A stretch of 64,000 nucleotides of DNA from Spirochaetales bacterium (GTDB lineage Bacteria; Spirochaetota; Spirochaetia; DSM-2461), in contig JAFGXR010000001.1 in NCBI GenBank assembly GCA_016936555.1, forward strand, positions 1 through 64,000, given 5' to 3'. The position numbers were made by a program, and so were the translations under genes. This document shows, piece by piece, positions 35,293 to 43,545 of the stretch. The stretch's first letter is position 1. Every line of letters starts with the position of its first letter. The notes under the pieces were generated by a model. It ran no database searches. It was given only the letters and a program-made list of their open reading frames with translations, and was not told where the DNA came from.

Positions 35293-35335
35293 GAGAGGTA
35301 CATTAGTGTTAGAGTATGACAGGAGGATCAGTATG
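35293..35335 (+). repeat. Antitoxin leader repeat, copy 1
   Basis: These 43 bases ending in the antitoxin ATG (GAGAGGTACATTAGTGTTAG...CAGTATG) match the 43 bases before the second antitoxin (36117-36159) at 34 positions. The leader may carry a shared promoter element, or encode a common in-frame N-terminus (LEYxRxxSM). Confidence 0.6.
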
Positions 35336-35578
35336 TCATCGGAAATGAAAGATTATGAATTGAACGGACGCATAGACAAGAATCATCATCTGGTGATCGA
35401 GGAGAAAGACATTCCTCTTGATCCTCAGGATGTGACAATCATTGTACGCCCGAAAAGCGCCGAAGACAGAAAAGCCCGTTTCGAAAGACTCAAGGCACTT
35501 CAGGGTTCATTGAAAGATTGGGGTGTCGATGGAGTCGAGTATCAGAGAGAACTGCGGAAAGAATGGGATAACAGATGA
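35333..35578 (+). CDS. Antitoxin of a PIN-domain toxin-antitoxin pair
   Basis: ATG 35333 is chosen because AGGAGG lies 6 bases before it; a GTG nine codons upstream is in frame. The 81-residue product starts MSSEMKDYELNGRIDKNHHL and has a beta-rich N-terminal half and a charged helical tail (RKARFERLKALQGSLKDWG), the usual plan of small antitoxins that bind the operator and cap the toxin. The stop overlaps the toxin start as ATGA. The N-terminal half is clearly related to the antitoxin at 36157. Cognate pairing is inferred from the overlap. Confidence 0.75.
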   Translation: MSSEMKDYELNGRIDKNHHLVIEEKDIPLDPQDVTIIVRPKSAEDRKARFERLKALQGSLKDWGVDGVEYQRELRKEWDNR

Positions 35579-35952
35579 GATACCTGTTGGACACCAACGC
35601 CGTAGTGTACTGTCTGGAAGGCGTTTTCCCTCTCTTTGAAAAGATATCCTTTGAAGATGAATTGTTTCTCTCCTTTATTTCCCGGATAGAACTGTATTGC
35701 GGCAAGAACAATGAAGATCAGGAGTTTTCGATTCGCCGGTTTGTCAGTGACCTGGTTGAGTTTGAAACAGACGGCGACATTACCGAGCGGACTATCTTTG
35801 TCCGGAAAAAGTATGGGCTGAAAATTCCCGATGCGATTATTGTTGCTACCGCTATCGAGAAAGGTTTAACTCTGGTAACAGCTGACAAGGAAATTCTGAA
35901 AAAGGTAAAAGATATTGAGATCATTGATCCTCTGGAATGGTCAAAGGCTTGA
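35575..35952 (+). CDS. PIN-domain toxin (VapC-like RNase)
   Basis: The 125-residue protein is a PIN-domain nuclease, the VapC type of toxin that cleaves RNA, often tRNA. The acidic metal-binding residues are Asp6 (YLLDTN), Glu39 (SRIELYCG), Asp86 (KIPDAIIVATAI) and Asp104 (VTADKEI), so the active site looks intact. It is coupled to the antitoxin by an ATGA overlap. Whether this pair is active in the island is unknown. Confidence 0.85.
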   Translation: MRYLLDTNAVVYCLEGVFPLFEKISFEDELFLSFISRIELYCGKNNEDQEFSIRRFVSDLVEFETDGDITERTIFVRKKYGLKIPDAIIVATAIEKGLTLVTADKEILKKVKDIEIIDPLEWSKA

Positions 35953-36007
35953 GATAACTGTTGTTTTTGAATCCTGTACGTGAATCCGAACAGATGATTT
36001 TCTCGAA

Positions 36008-36103
36008 ATGTCTAACTCCATGGGAGCAAAGGCTTTCGGGGGCGTAGGTCTCTATTACTTCAATGCACGGTGGTATGATCCGCAGCAGGTGTATTATATT
36101 TGA
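36008..36103 (+). pseudogene. Second Rhs core fragment
   Basis: The frame encodes MSNSMGAKAFGGVGLYYFNA, then RWYDPQQVYYI and a stop. GLYYFNARWYDP is the Rhs/YD core signature just before the tip region. It is out of context and only about 32 codons long, so it is a remnant. It has a different sequence from the first fragment at 33950, so at least two Rhs-type sequences contributed to the island. Confidence 0.7.
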
Positions 36104-36116
36104 GGTTTCTTCAAAT

Positions 36117-36159
36117 GAGAGGTACATTAATGTTAGAGTATTCTAGAGGTTGCAGTATG
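36117..36159 (+). repeat. Antitoxin leader repeat, copy 2
   Basis: This is the partner of the repeat at 35293-35335, of the same length and ending at the second antitoxin ATG. The Shine-Dalgarno AGGAGG of copy 1 is degraded here to AGAGGT, which may lower translation from ATG 36157. In this copy the upstream in-frame codon is ATG (36130) instead of GTG. Confidence 0.6.
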
Positions 36160-36414
36160 GCAGTAGAAGTGAAAAAGATAGAATTAACAGGTCATGTCGA
36201 CAGGAACGGTCATTTGAAGCTGGAAGCTGATGTTCCATTTAAACAGGGCGATGTAAAGGTTTTACCTGCAACGGGATCTGAAGTAGTCGAAGATGAAGAT
36301 ATCTCGACTATGGATATCCTGAGAACCGCTCAGGCCGGAGGGGCTTTTGATTTTTTGAATGACCCGGAAGAAGATATTTACACTTTGGAAGACGGAGTTC
36401 CATTTAATGATTAA
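36157..36414 (+). CDS. Antitoxin of a PemK/MazF-like pair
   Basis: The 85-residue protein starts MAVEVKKIELTGHVDRNGHL, closely paralleling the antitoxin at 35333, and ends with an acidic tail FDFLNDPEEDIYTLEDG, typical of antitoxins paired with PemK/MazF-type toxins. ATG 36157 parallels the start of the first antitoxin; ATG 36130 is an alternative. It overlaps the toxin start by 8 bases. Since the toxin is truncated, it may now act only as an orphan antitoxin or repressor. Confidence 0.7.
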   Translation: MAVEVKKIELTGHVDRNGHLKLEADVPFKQGDVKVLPATGSEVVEDEDISTMDILRTAQAGGAFDFLNDPEEDIYTLEDGVPFND

Positions 36415-36520
36415 AGGAAAAATTGTTCTGGCGCCGTTTCCTTTTACCGACTTAACATCGAGTAAAGTAAGACCTGTCTTATGCCTGTCCGAGCACATCG
36501 GTTCACATAAGTATATTTAG
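36407..36520 (+). pseudogene. Truncated PemK/MazF-like toxin
   Basis: ATG 36407 starts MIKGKIVLAPFPFTDLTSSK and continues VRPVLCLSEH before a stop at 36518-36520, after only 37 codons. KGxIVLxPFPFTDLxxSKxRPxLxLS is the canonical start of PemK/MazF-family endoribonuclease toxins, which are normally near 110 residues. The rest is missing, so this is a remnant without nuclease activity. It is too short for the ORF track. Confidence 0.8.
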
Positions 36521-36641
36521 ATCGCCGTCAATGGCCATTTCAAAGTATTCCCGAAAACCCGGATCATTCTCCAGCCGGAAGTTGAATTCTCCGGATTTCA
36601 AATATTCGATTGCCCCGGACCAGGGAAGCTGAAAAAAAAAT
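36503..36641 (-). pseudogene. Coding-like fragment on the minus strand, unidentified
   Basis: Read on the minus strand, this stretch is open and protein-like for about 45 codons (LPWSGAIEYLKSGEFNFRLE, then NDPGFREYFEMAIDGDLNI) before a stop. It has no start in its frame and no recognised family. It marks the break point where the MazF-like gene is cut and probably belongs to a different lost gene. Confidence 0.35.
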
Positions 36642-36725
36642 CCATAATTCAATCCGCAAATAATTTCACTTAACCAACTTTAAAAACGGTCGAAAATTAA
36701 AAAGAGTAAACATCCTGGAGGATTT

Positions 36726-38120
36726 ATGACCTCAACGATAAACGCTCTTATGCAGTCCGGCCCGCCGGAACAGAAGAGCCGGATTACAAAAACGGAAAGC
36801 CCTTCCCGGCAGGACGGCTCCGATAACCGCTTTAAAGACTCTCTCGAAAAAGCCATGAACGGCAATGAAGAGAAAGAAGCGGCAAAAAGCGGCGAAAAAT
36901 CAGAAGCGACTGCGGTTGCTGACAAAAAAGAAGTCAGCGATGTAAAGAAGAAATCTGAATCAGCAGACGGTGAAAAGAAACTCTCATCTGAAAAAACTCT
37001 CAATTTCCCCCGGGGAGATAAAAAACCGGTTTTGAAGATCAAGGGAGAAAAGTCCGGCGAAGAAGATTCTGAAGATGTTTCAAATGAGTCGGTTTCTCAG
37101 CTTATTGATAATGAATCAATAAAAAAGAGGCTTTCAACTGCCAGAGCAAATGATTCAGAAAACTCCCGGCGAATAGTAAAAAAAGATGAAAAGCCTTCAG
37201 GCGGGGCAGTAAAAGACCGGAGTCCCGAACAGATTGTCTCCGGGAATCCTCTGGAAACAGAACATGTTGTTGATGATAAATTGAAATCCCTGATGCCTGA
37301 AAAGGAACGGAAGATTTCTGATTCCGAAGAAAAAGGTGCGGAAAGCGTAATAATCCCCTTCCCGAAAGCAGGCGATAGTAAAACGGCGGAAATGGCATCT
37401 GCTCAGAATCAGGCATCTGAAAAATTTGTCAGTACGGCAAAAGAGCCGGCTTCCAGGCTGAAGAAAGGCAAGGATGAGCCGGTCCTGACCGTTATCGATA
37501 CCCGATCCAAAGGAGCGGAGAACCGGGAGACGGCCCAGGGGCTCACAAAAGCATCAGCCTCAGTGGAAACGACGGACCAAACCTCGAAGGAATCGAACCA
37601 GATCGTTCTCGGGGAACAGGCTGCCGATAAAGCTTCCGGAGAGGAAACCAGATCATTTCAGAGCCGCTTTACTGAAAACCGGGAAGTCGTGCTGGCCCGG
37701 GAATTGCGGGAATCGGGCAATGAGCAGATTGTCAGAAAAGCTTCGTTTATTCTCAAGGACAGCAACCAGGGTGAGATCAGACTCATCCTCAAACCCGAGG
37801 CTCTGGGGCAGGTCAAAATTCATCTCGATATGAATGAAAACAATTTAGTCGGAAAAATTATTGTCGAGAATCATAGGGTGGGACAGATCTTCGAAAACAA
37901 TCTGAGCAATCTGTCCAAAGCCTTTGAGGAAGCCGGAATCAGCAGTTCATCCATTGAAGTGACAGTGGGAGACGGCAACGGCCGGAACGGGGGAAACCAA
38001 GCCTCGCGGGAAGATCAGCCCTTCTTCAGCGAAAGACTTAAAACCCTTGATAAGGCTGTTCCCTCGGTAGAACGGATGGCTTCCGGTCTGGGAACACAGC
38101 ATATCAATCTGGTCATATAA
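36726..38120 (+). CDS. fliK: Flagellar hook-length control protein FliK
   Basis: FliK measures hook length and switches export specificity. The first 300 residues or so are low-complexity, rich in Lys, Glu and Ser, as usual for the ruler part. The C-terminal domain (about 320-430) has the Flg_hook pattern GEIRLILKPEALGQVKIHLDM, followed by VENHRVGQIFENNLSNLSKAF. A GGAGG site precedes the ATG. In Borrelia it is adjacent to flbB; here the island separates them. Confidence 0.88.
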   Translation: MTSTINALMQSGPPEQKSRITKTESPSRQDGSDNRFKDSLEKAMNGNEEKEAAKSGEKSEATAVADKKEVSDVKKKSESADGEKKLSSEKTLNFPRGDKKPVLKIKGEKSGEEDSEDVSNESVSQLIDNESIKKRLSTARANDSENSRRIVKKDEKPSGGAVKDRSPEQIVSGNPLETEHVVDDKLKSLMPEKERKISDSEEKGAESVIIPFPKAGDSKTAEMASAQNQASEKFVSTAKEPASRLKKGKDEPVLTVIDTRSKGAENRETAQGLTKASASVETTDQTSKESNQIVLGEQAADKASGEETRSFQSRFTENREVVLARELRESGNEQIVRKASFILKDSNQGEIRLILKPEALGQVKIHLDMNENNLVGKIIVENHRVGQIFENNLSNLSKAFEEAGISSSSIEVTVGDGNGRNGGNQASREDQPFFSERLKTLDKAVPSVERMASGLGTQHINLVI

Positions 38121-38136
38121 GGAATAAGGAGATTTC

Positions 38137-38571
38137 ATGGATTTTTCAACATTGATGTCATCTACAGATCAATCCAAAGTGTCAATGCAGGTTGACGCCT
38201 TCAATAAAACCATTAATGCGGGGAGAGTCCGCAAGGACGGTCTCGATAAGGATGATTTTCTGAAAATCCTCATCTCCCAGCTCTCCAACCAGGATCCGAC
38301 CAAACCGATGGAAGATAAGGAATTCATTGCCCAGATGGCCCAGTTCTCCTCTCTGGAGCAGATGACCAATATGAGCAGCGAGTTCGCCAAAGTGGCTGAC
38401 AGAATCCAGTCCTCCCAGGCTCTGGGCATGCTCGGGCGGACAGTGGAAATCGCCCAGGGCGATAACCTTGTCAGTGGAAAAGTCGAGGCTGTAACAGGCG
38501 GTGAATACCCCAACATCCTCGTTGACGGAAAATATTACGGACTGGAAAGTGTTTCCAGGATCAGAGAATAA
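38137..38571 (+). CDS. flgD: Flagellar hook-capping protein FlgD
   Basis: FlgD is the scaffold cap under which FlgE polymerises. The 144-residue protein has the family start LDKDDFLKILISQLSNQDPTKPM, then EFIAQMAQFSSLEQMTNMS. It lacks the C-terminal fibronectin and tudor-like domains of longer FlgD proteins, which is usual in spirochaetes. It sits between fliK and flgE, 16 bases from each. Confidence 0.94.
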   Translation: MDFSTLMSSTDQSKVSMQVDAFNKTINAGRVRKDGLDKDDFLKILISQLSNQDPTKPMEDKEFIAQMAQFSSLEQMTNMSSEFAKVADRIQSSQALGMLGRTVEIAQGDNLVSGKVEAVTGGEYPNILVDGKYYGLESVSRIRE

Positions 38572-38587
38572 GAGGAGATTGTAAGTT

Positions 38588-39976
38588 ATGATGCGATCAC
38601 TATACTCCGGTGTTTCCGGACTGCAGAATCATCAGGTGAGAATGGATGTTATCGGTAACAACATCTCCAATGTCAATACAATCGGTTTTAAAAAGGGACG
38701 TGTCAATTTTCAGGACATGATCTCCCAGAGCATGGGCGGAGCCGCCAAGCCGACGGAGGAGCTGGGAGGGGTTAACCCCAAGCAGATCGGTCTCGGTATG
38801 GCCGTGGCCTCCATCGACACGATCCACACCCAGGGATCCCTTCAGACGACCGGTAAGACCGATGACGTGGCTGTCCAGGGCAACGGATTCTTCATTATGC
38901 GGTCCGGTGCGAAAGAGTTCTATACCAGAGCCGGTGCTTTCGGGCTCGATCAGGATGGAATGCTCGTCAATCCCGCGAACGGAATGCTCGTTCAGGGCTG
39001 GTCCGCCGAAGTCGTCGACGGACAGAGATTTATCAATACGGCCGCCGATCCGGGAGATCTCTATATACCCATAGGCGGGAAAGACCCCGCTTCCGCCACC
39101 ACGGAAGTGGAGTTCGCCTGCAACCTCGACAAGAGGATGCCCGAAGTTGCTGAAGGAGCCGGCGCCGCGGAAACCCGCGAGGGGACCTGGTCCATAGACA
39201 AGGATCTTTACGACACATTCGGAAATGTACACAAACTGAATATCAGTTTCACGAAAGTTCCTGGAGTGGCCAATCAGTGGGAAGCGACTGTTACAGTGGA
39301 CGGCGACGCGGAAGTGGATACCAACACGCTGACAAATATCGGAGCCGAAGGAAATACGACCAATACGTTCCTTCTCAACTTCGATAACCTTGGATCGCTG
39401 GCTTCGGTTGAAGATGCCCAGGGCGATGCCATTACGGAAGGCTCTCTTCTGATTCCCATCGCCTTCGATGTAGCCGATACGACGCCCGACGGAGAAGGGA
39501 ACCAGATCAGACAGATATTCAATCTTAATCTCGGTGATGTGGGCAGCTATACGAACTCCATCACCCAGTTCGCCGAGACATCATCCACCAAAGCTTTTAA
39601 ACAGGACGGATACGGCATGGGATATCTCGACACGTTCAAGATCGATCAGAGCGGTATCATCACCGGTGTCTATTCAAACGGGACGAACCGCGAACTGGGA
39701 CAGATAGCCCTGGCCTCCTTCGTTAATCCCGGCGGACTGGAAAAAGCAGGTGACACCACATTCGTGGTTTCCAATAACTCGGGCGATCCCAATATCGGAC
39801 CTTCGGGAATCGCAGGGAAAGGGAAGTTTATCGCCGGTGCTCTGGAAATGAGTAACGTCGATCTGGCTGAACAGTTTACCGACATGATCGTCACTCAAAG
39901 AGGTTTCCAGGCCAACAGCAAGACCATCACCACGTCGGACCAGATGCTTCAGGAACTGCTGACTCTGAAACGGTAA
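38588..39976 (+). CDS. flgE: Flagellar hook protein FlgE
   Basis: FlgE is the 462-residue hook subunit. It has [29 protein letters not shown] at the N-terminus and the matching C-terminal rod/hook helix ([20 protein letters not shown]). Lys165 and Cys178-Asn179 ([20 protein letters not shown]) fall at the same numbers as the residues that form a lysinoalanine cross-link between neighbouring FlgE subunits in Treponema denticola, making the hook unusually stable. Counting assumes the first of the two ATG codons (MM). A long palindrome follows the gene. Confidence 0.95.
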   Translation: MMRSLYSGVSGLQNHQVRMDVIGNNISNVNTIGFKKGRVNFQDMISQSMGGAAKPTEELGGVNPKQIGLGMAVASIDTIHTQGSLQTTGKTDDVAVQGNGFFIMRSGAKEFYTRAGAFGLDQDGMLVNPANGMLVQGWSAEVVDGQRFINTAADPGDLYIPIGGKDPASATTEVEFACNLDKRMPEVAEGAGAAETREGTWSIDKDLYDTFGNVHKLNISFTKVPGVANQWEATVTVDGDAEVDTNTLTNIGAEGNTTNTFLLNFDNLGSLASVEDAQGDAITEGSLLIPIAFDVADTTPDGEGNQIRQIFNLNLGDVGSYTNSITQFAETSSTKAFKQDGYGMGYLDTFKIDQSGIITGVYSNGTNRELGQIALASFVNPGGLEKAGDTTFVVSNNSGDPNIGPSGIAGKGKFIAGALEMSNVDLAEQFTDMIVTQRGFQANSKTITTSDQMLQELLTLKR

Positions 39977-39988
39977 TAATTGAAATCC

Positions 39989-40024
39989 CGTTATAGGGGA
40001 CACTCGCGAGTGTCCCCTATAACG
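39989..40024. repeat. Perfect 36-base palindrome between flgE and flbD
   Basis: CGTTATAGGGGACACTCG is followed with no spacer by its exact reverse complement. It lies 12 bases after the flgE stop. There is no T-run, so it is not a classical terminator, but the RNA hairpin would be very stable and could protect the upstream flgE mRNA or reduce downstream expression. It also looks like a mobile palindromic element. Confidence 0.85.
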
Positions 40025-40066
40025 TATTAATACAATGGCTCGATGAGAGATCCATGGAGATGAAAA

Positions 40067-40270
40067 TTGGTAAAAGTTACAATGATGGGGAAATACGGAA
40101 GAGAATTCTATGTAAATCCCCATCAGATAGAGTATATTGAAAACAATCCCGATACCACCATCGTTATGCTGTCGGGGAAGAAGCTGGTAGTCCAGGAGGA
40201 GTATTCCGAAATTTTCGACCGTATAGTCGAATATCGGCGGCTGATCGGCGCATTCAAGAATGAGGAGTAG
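40067..40270 (+). CDS. flbD: Flagellar protein FlbD
   Basis: FlbD is a 67-residue conserved protein always found between flgE and motA in spirochaetes and many Firmicutes. The sequence VKVTMMGKYGREFYVNPHQI and the LSGKKLVVQEEYSEIFDRI tail match. The start is TTG at 40067, supported by TGGAGA upstream and by the family beginning M-[IV]-K-[VL]-T; ATG 40082 is less likely. Its function is poorly known. Confidence 0.88.
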   Translation: MVKVTMMGKYGREFYVNPHQIEYIENNPDTTIVMLSGKKLVVQEEYSEIFDRIVEYRRLIGAFKNEE

Positions 40271-40276
40271 GTTTTA

Positions 40277-41056
40277 ATGGATATTGCAACAATAGGCGGT
40301 TTTGCGGGGGGTATGATCCTTCTCGTTTTGAGTATCATCGTTGCGGGTAACGCACTCTCTCTCTTCCTCGATGCGGCCTCTTTCCTTATTGTAATCGTCG
40401 GGTCGCTGATGGCTCTGATGGCTGCCAATCCCCTTTCCAGAACTCTCGGAATGATGAAATTCCTCAGCAATGCTTTCAATCTCAAGGTCTACAATAAAGA
40501 TGAATTGATCCGTCAGTTGGTGGCTTTTTCCGAAAGTGCCCGTAAAGAAGGTCTCCTTTCTCTCGATGATGCACTCAATGATGTGGAGGACGAGTTTATG
40601 AAAGGCGGAATGCGGCTTGTCGTAGACGGAACAGACCCTGATGTCATCAAAAAAGTACTGTACACCAATCTCAATCAGATAGAAGCAAGGCACCAGAAGG
40701 GGATCGATTTTGTCGGCGGCTGGGGAACTCTCGCTCCGGCGTTCGGGATGATCGGAACCCTGCTCGGACTGATCGGTATGATGGCAAACCTGGAAGATAC
40801 GGCTTCGGTAGGTCCGAACATGGCTGTCGCCCTGATTACCACTCTCTATGGTTCTCTTTTTGCCAACCTCTTTCTCGCGCCTCTCAAAATGAAACTGGAA
40901 GACAGAAACGCCGATGAAATGCTCGTAAAGGAGATCATGATCGAGGGGATTCTCTCCATCCAGTCCGGTGACAATCCGAGGATTCTCGAACAGAAACTCT
41001 ATACCTTCCTGCCGCCTTCAGAGCGGCCCTCCGGCGGCGGCGGCGGAGATGAGTAG
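40277..41056 (+). CDS. motA: Flagellar stator protein MotA
   Basis: MotA is the inner-membrane ion-channel subunit of the stator. Four membrane segments are visible, with the large cytoplasmic loop between the second and third. WGTLAPAFGMIGTLLGLIGMM (third segment) and ALITTLYGSLFANLFLAPL (fourth) are signature blocks. The length is 259 residues. It is followed after 11 bases by motB. Confidence 0.95.
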   Translation: MDIATIGGFAGGMILLVLSIIVAGNALSLFLDAASFLIVIVGSLMALMAANPLSRTLGMMKFLSNAFNLKVYNKDELIRQLVAFSESARKEGLLSLDDALNDVEDEFMKGGMRLVVDGTDPDVIKKVLYTNLNQIEARHQKGIDFVGGWGTLAPAFGMIGTLLGLIGMMANLEDTASVGPNMAVALITTLYGSLFANLFLAPLKMKLEDRNADEMLVKEIMIEGILSIQSGDNPRILEQKLYTFLPPSERPSGGGGGDE

Positions 41057-41067
41057 AGGAGCAGCCT

Positions 41068-41799
41068 ATGGCAGATGAACAGCAGAAATGCCCGAAATGT
41101 GAAGAAGGCGCACCGGAGTGGATGACCACCTACGGGGATATGGTTACTCTGCTTCTGTGTTTTTTCGTAATACTCATGAACCCCGAAGCCATAGACGGGC
41201 ACCGTCTGGATATGATCATGCAGTCCTTTAACGGTCTCGGAGTGCTTCAGGGCGGTAATACCCTGTCGGTCGGAGAATTGACCGAATTGGGTAACAATAT
41301 ATTATCCATGCCCTCTCAGAGCAGAGGGACGGGACTGGACAAAGCGAGACAGAGCGCCGTTTCCATGTTCAAGCCCGAAATCAAGAGTGAAAAAGTTAAA
41401 ATCACCGAAGATGAAAGGGGGTTAATCATATCGCTTGCCGGCGATATGTTATTCAGGCCCGCGTCAGCTGAAGTGAATATCGAAGAGTCAAGGGTCATCC
41501 TGCAAAAGCTGGCGCGGATACTCAGCAATCCCGAGCTTTCGGACAGGTCTTTCAAGGTGGAGGGCCATGCTGATGAGGGTCCGACCGATCCGGACGGGCC
41601 TTTCCCTACAAACTGGGAGCTTTCGACGGCCCGATCGGCCAGCGTTCTCCACTATCTGGTGGATTTCGGGGCCGATGAGCGGCAGTTTCAGATCAGCGGC
41701 TTTTCCTCCATGAGGCCTGTGGCGCCTAATGATTCGGAGGAGGGGAGAGCTTTCAACCGCAGGGTCGATGTTGTCATTCTTTCGGAAGGGCATCTCTGA
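41068..41799 (+). CDS. motB: Flagellar stator protein MotB
   Basis: MotB anchors the stator to peptidoglycan. Asp24 in WMTTYGDMVTLLLCFFVIL is the ion-binding residue. The first residues contain CPKCEEGAPEW, a CxxC pair near the N-terminus whose use is unknown. The C-terminal OmpA-like domain includes VEGHADEGPTD and NWELSTARSASVLHYLVDFG. The length is 243 residues. Confidence 0.95.
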   Translation: MADEQQKCPKCEEGAPEWMTTYGDMVTLLLCFFVILMNPEAIDGHRLDMIMQSFNGLGVLQGGNTLSVGELTELGNNILSMPSQSRGTGLDKARQSAVSMFKPEIKSEKVKITEDERGLIISLAGDMLFRPASAEVNIEESRVILQKLARILSNPELSDRSFKVEGHADEGPTDPDGPFPTNWELSTARSASVLHYLVDFGADERQFQISGFSSMRPVAPNDSEEGRAFNRRVDVVILSEGHL

Positions 41800-41834
41800 T
41801 ACCGGAACCGTGAACACTTTAAAATTAGATATAT

Positions 41835-41863
41835 TTGCATATTTGGTGCAATTCTGGTACTAT
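41835..41863 (+). promoter_or_regulatory. Weak candidate promoter before fliL
   Basis: TTGCAT (41835-41840), 17 bases, TACTAT (41858-41863). It lies in an unusually AT-rich 95-base gap within the operon. The -35 is poor, so this is tentative. Confidence 0.25.
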
Positions 41864-41894
41864 TACAGTAGATAACTGGGGAAACAGGGGAATT

Positions 41895-42452
41895 ATGTCA
41901 GACGAAGATGTTGGAAATGCTCTTGAGGATATGGCTGATGAGGGTTTTAAAGAACCTTCTGAAAGCAAAGCGAGTAAAGGTCTTTCTAAAACACTAGTAA
42001 AACTTCTCACTTACATTGTCGGTGGTATCATCGGGATTATTCTCGTCGTCACCATCGTCGTCATTACAGTCAAGTTTCTCGACAGAGGGGACCGGGCCCA
42101 GACTTTCAAGGAATTTTCCGAGGAGTACCAGGGCAAAACTCCTCCCTTTGTTTATTTCGGCATGATCGATCAGATCCGGACCCGGACCGCCGATAAAGCG
42201 CCTCATTCCGTGTCCGTCAAGGTCGAGATCGGTTACAACGATGGTGATGAGAAACTGGCTACCGAACTGACAGCGCGAAACCCGCAGCTTACAGACCTTG
42301 TCCGGACCTATTTCGGCAGCAAAACGGCGGAAGAACTGCTTACAGATGAGCAGGCCATCAAGGATGAGCTGAAAGAGCGCATCAATGCCGTTCTGACAAA
42401 CGGACGGGTTGAAAGCATCATTTTTCCCGAATATCAGGTTTTTGAATTCTAG
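41895..42452 (+). CDS. fliL: Flagellar basal body protein FliL
   Basis: FliL is a bitopic membrane protein that supports stator function. ATG 41895 with AGGGGAA upstream is preferred to the track's ATG 41835, whose extension crosses the AT-rich gap. The 185-residue product has one membrane segment (VGGIIGIILVVTIVVITVKFL) and a periplasmic stomatin-like domain ending GRVESIIFPEYQVF. Confidence 0.9.
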   Translation: MSDEDVGNALEDMADEGFKEPSESKASKGLSKTLVKLLTYIVGGIIGIILVVTIVVITVKFLDRGDRAQTFKEFSEEYQGKTPPFVYFGMIDQIRTRTADKAPHSVSVKVEIGYNDGDEKLATELTARNPQLTDLVRTYFGSKTAEELLTDEQAIKDELKERINAVLTNGRVESIIFPEYQVFEF

Positions 42453-42516
42453 AAGGTGTGAATATTCGGATTAAGGTGATCGTCCTTTTTTCCCGAAATT
42501 CTAATAGAGGAATTGA

Positions 42517-43545
42517 ATGACAGAAGTTTTATCGCAGGATGAAATAGATCAGCTGCTCACAGCCATTTCCACGGGAGATATGGACAGTGAGGATACCCAG
42601 CAGGTTGCTGACCGCAAAAACATCAAGATCTATGACTTCAAGAGACCGGATAAGTTCTCCAAGGAACAGATCCGTACGGTCTCCATCATGCATGAAACCT
42701 TTGCCCGTCTGACAACAACATCTCTTTCGGCCCAGCTCCGGTCTCTGGTTCACGTCCATGTGGCATCTGTAGACCAGCTGACATATGAAGAGTTTATCAG
42801 GTCGATTCCTTCGCCCACGGCGCTGGCCGTTATCAATATGGATCCCCTGAAAGGGTCGGCTATTCTTGAAATCGACCCGGCTATTACCTTTACAATAATA
42901 GACCGCCTTTTCGGTGGAACCGGAGAGGGATCTAAAGTTAACCGGGAGCTGTCGGAAATCGAGCAGTCCGTAATGGAGTCAATCATCGTCAGGATCCTGG
43001 GGAATATGCGTGAAGCCTGGTCTCAGGTTATCGATCTGAGGCCCCGTCTCGGTCAGATCGAGACGAATCCCCAGTTCGCCCAGATCGTACCGCCTACGGA
43101 AATGGTCGTTCTGGTAACGCTGGAAACTAAAGTTGAAGATGTCGAGGGGATGATGAACTTCTGTATCCCCTATCTTACAATAGAGCCGATCATATCCAAG
43201 CTGTCGGCCCAGTACTGGTATTCCTCGGTCCGCCGCGGTGCCACTACGGAAAACCTCAATATTCTGAGGGAAAGGCTGGCTACGATCGGTGTGACCATGG
43301 TGGCGGAAGTCGGCAGCATGGATCTTCCGGTCCGCGATGTTCTATCGCTGACTCAGGGGGATATTATCCGGCTTCAGAACACAAGGGTGACAGACCCCAT
43401 GGTTCTGAAAATCGGAAACCGGCCGAAATTTGAATGCCGGCCCGGAGTCGTCGGCAACAAAGTTGCTGTACAGATAACCAGAAAACTGGAAGATGTTCAG
43501 CAGGAAGATTTTGAAGAACTTTCTGTAGAAGGAGAAGAAGAATGA
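42517..43545 (+). CDS. fliM: Flagellar motor switch protein FliM
   Basis: FliM forms the C-ring and binds CheY-P. LSQDEIDQLLTAI (residues 5-17) is the CheY-binding peptide, followed by KIYDFKRPDKFSKEQIRTVSIMHETFARL, and the CheC-like middle domain, with the SpoA C-terminal domain (VRDVLSLTQGDIIRLQNT). The length of 342 residues is normal. Its stop overlaps fliN as ATGA. Confidence 0.95.
   Translation: MTEVLSQDEIDQLLTAISTGDMDSEDTQQVADRKNIKIYDFKRPDKFSKEQIRTVSIMHETFARLTTTSLSAQLRSLVHVHVASVDQLTYEEFIRSIPSPTALAVINMDPLKGSAILEIDPAITFTIIDRLFGGTGEGSKVNRELSEIEQSVMESIIVRILGNMREAWSQVIDLRPRLGQIETNPQFAQIVPPTEMVVLVTLETKVEDVEGMMNFCIPYLTIEPIISKLSAQYWYSSVRRGATTENLNILRERLATIGVTMVAEVGSMDLPVRDVLSLTQGDIIRLQNTRVTDPMVLKIGNRPKFECRPGVVGNKVAVQITRKLEDVQQEDFEELSVEGEEE

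Noticed and set aside
36670-36696. GTCGAAAA before fliK as a sigma28 -10
   Set aside because: No acceptable -35 lies at the right distance, so a new promoter after the island remains unproven.
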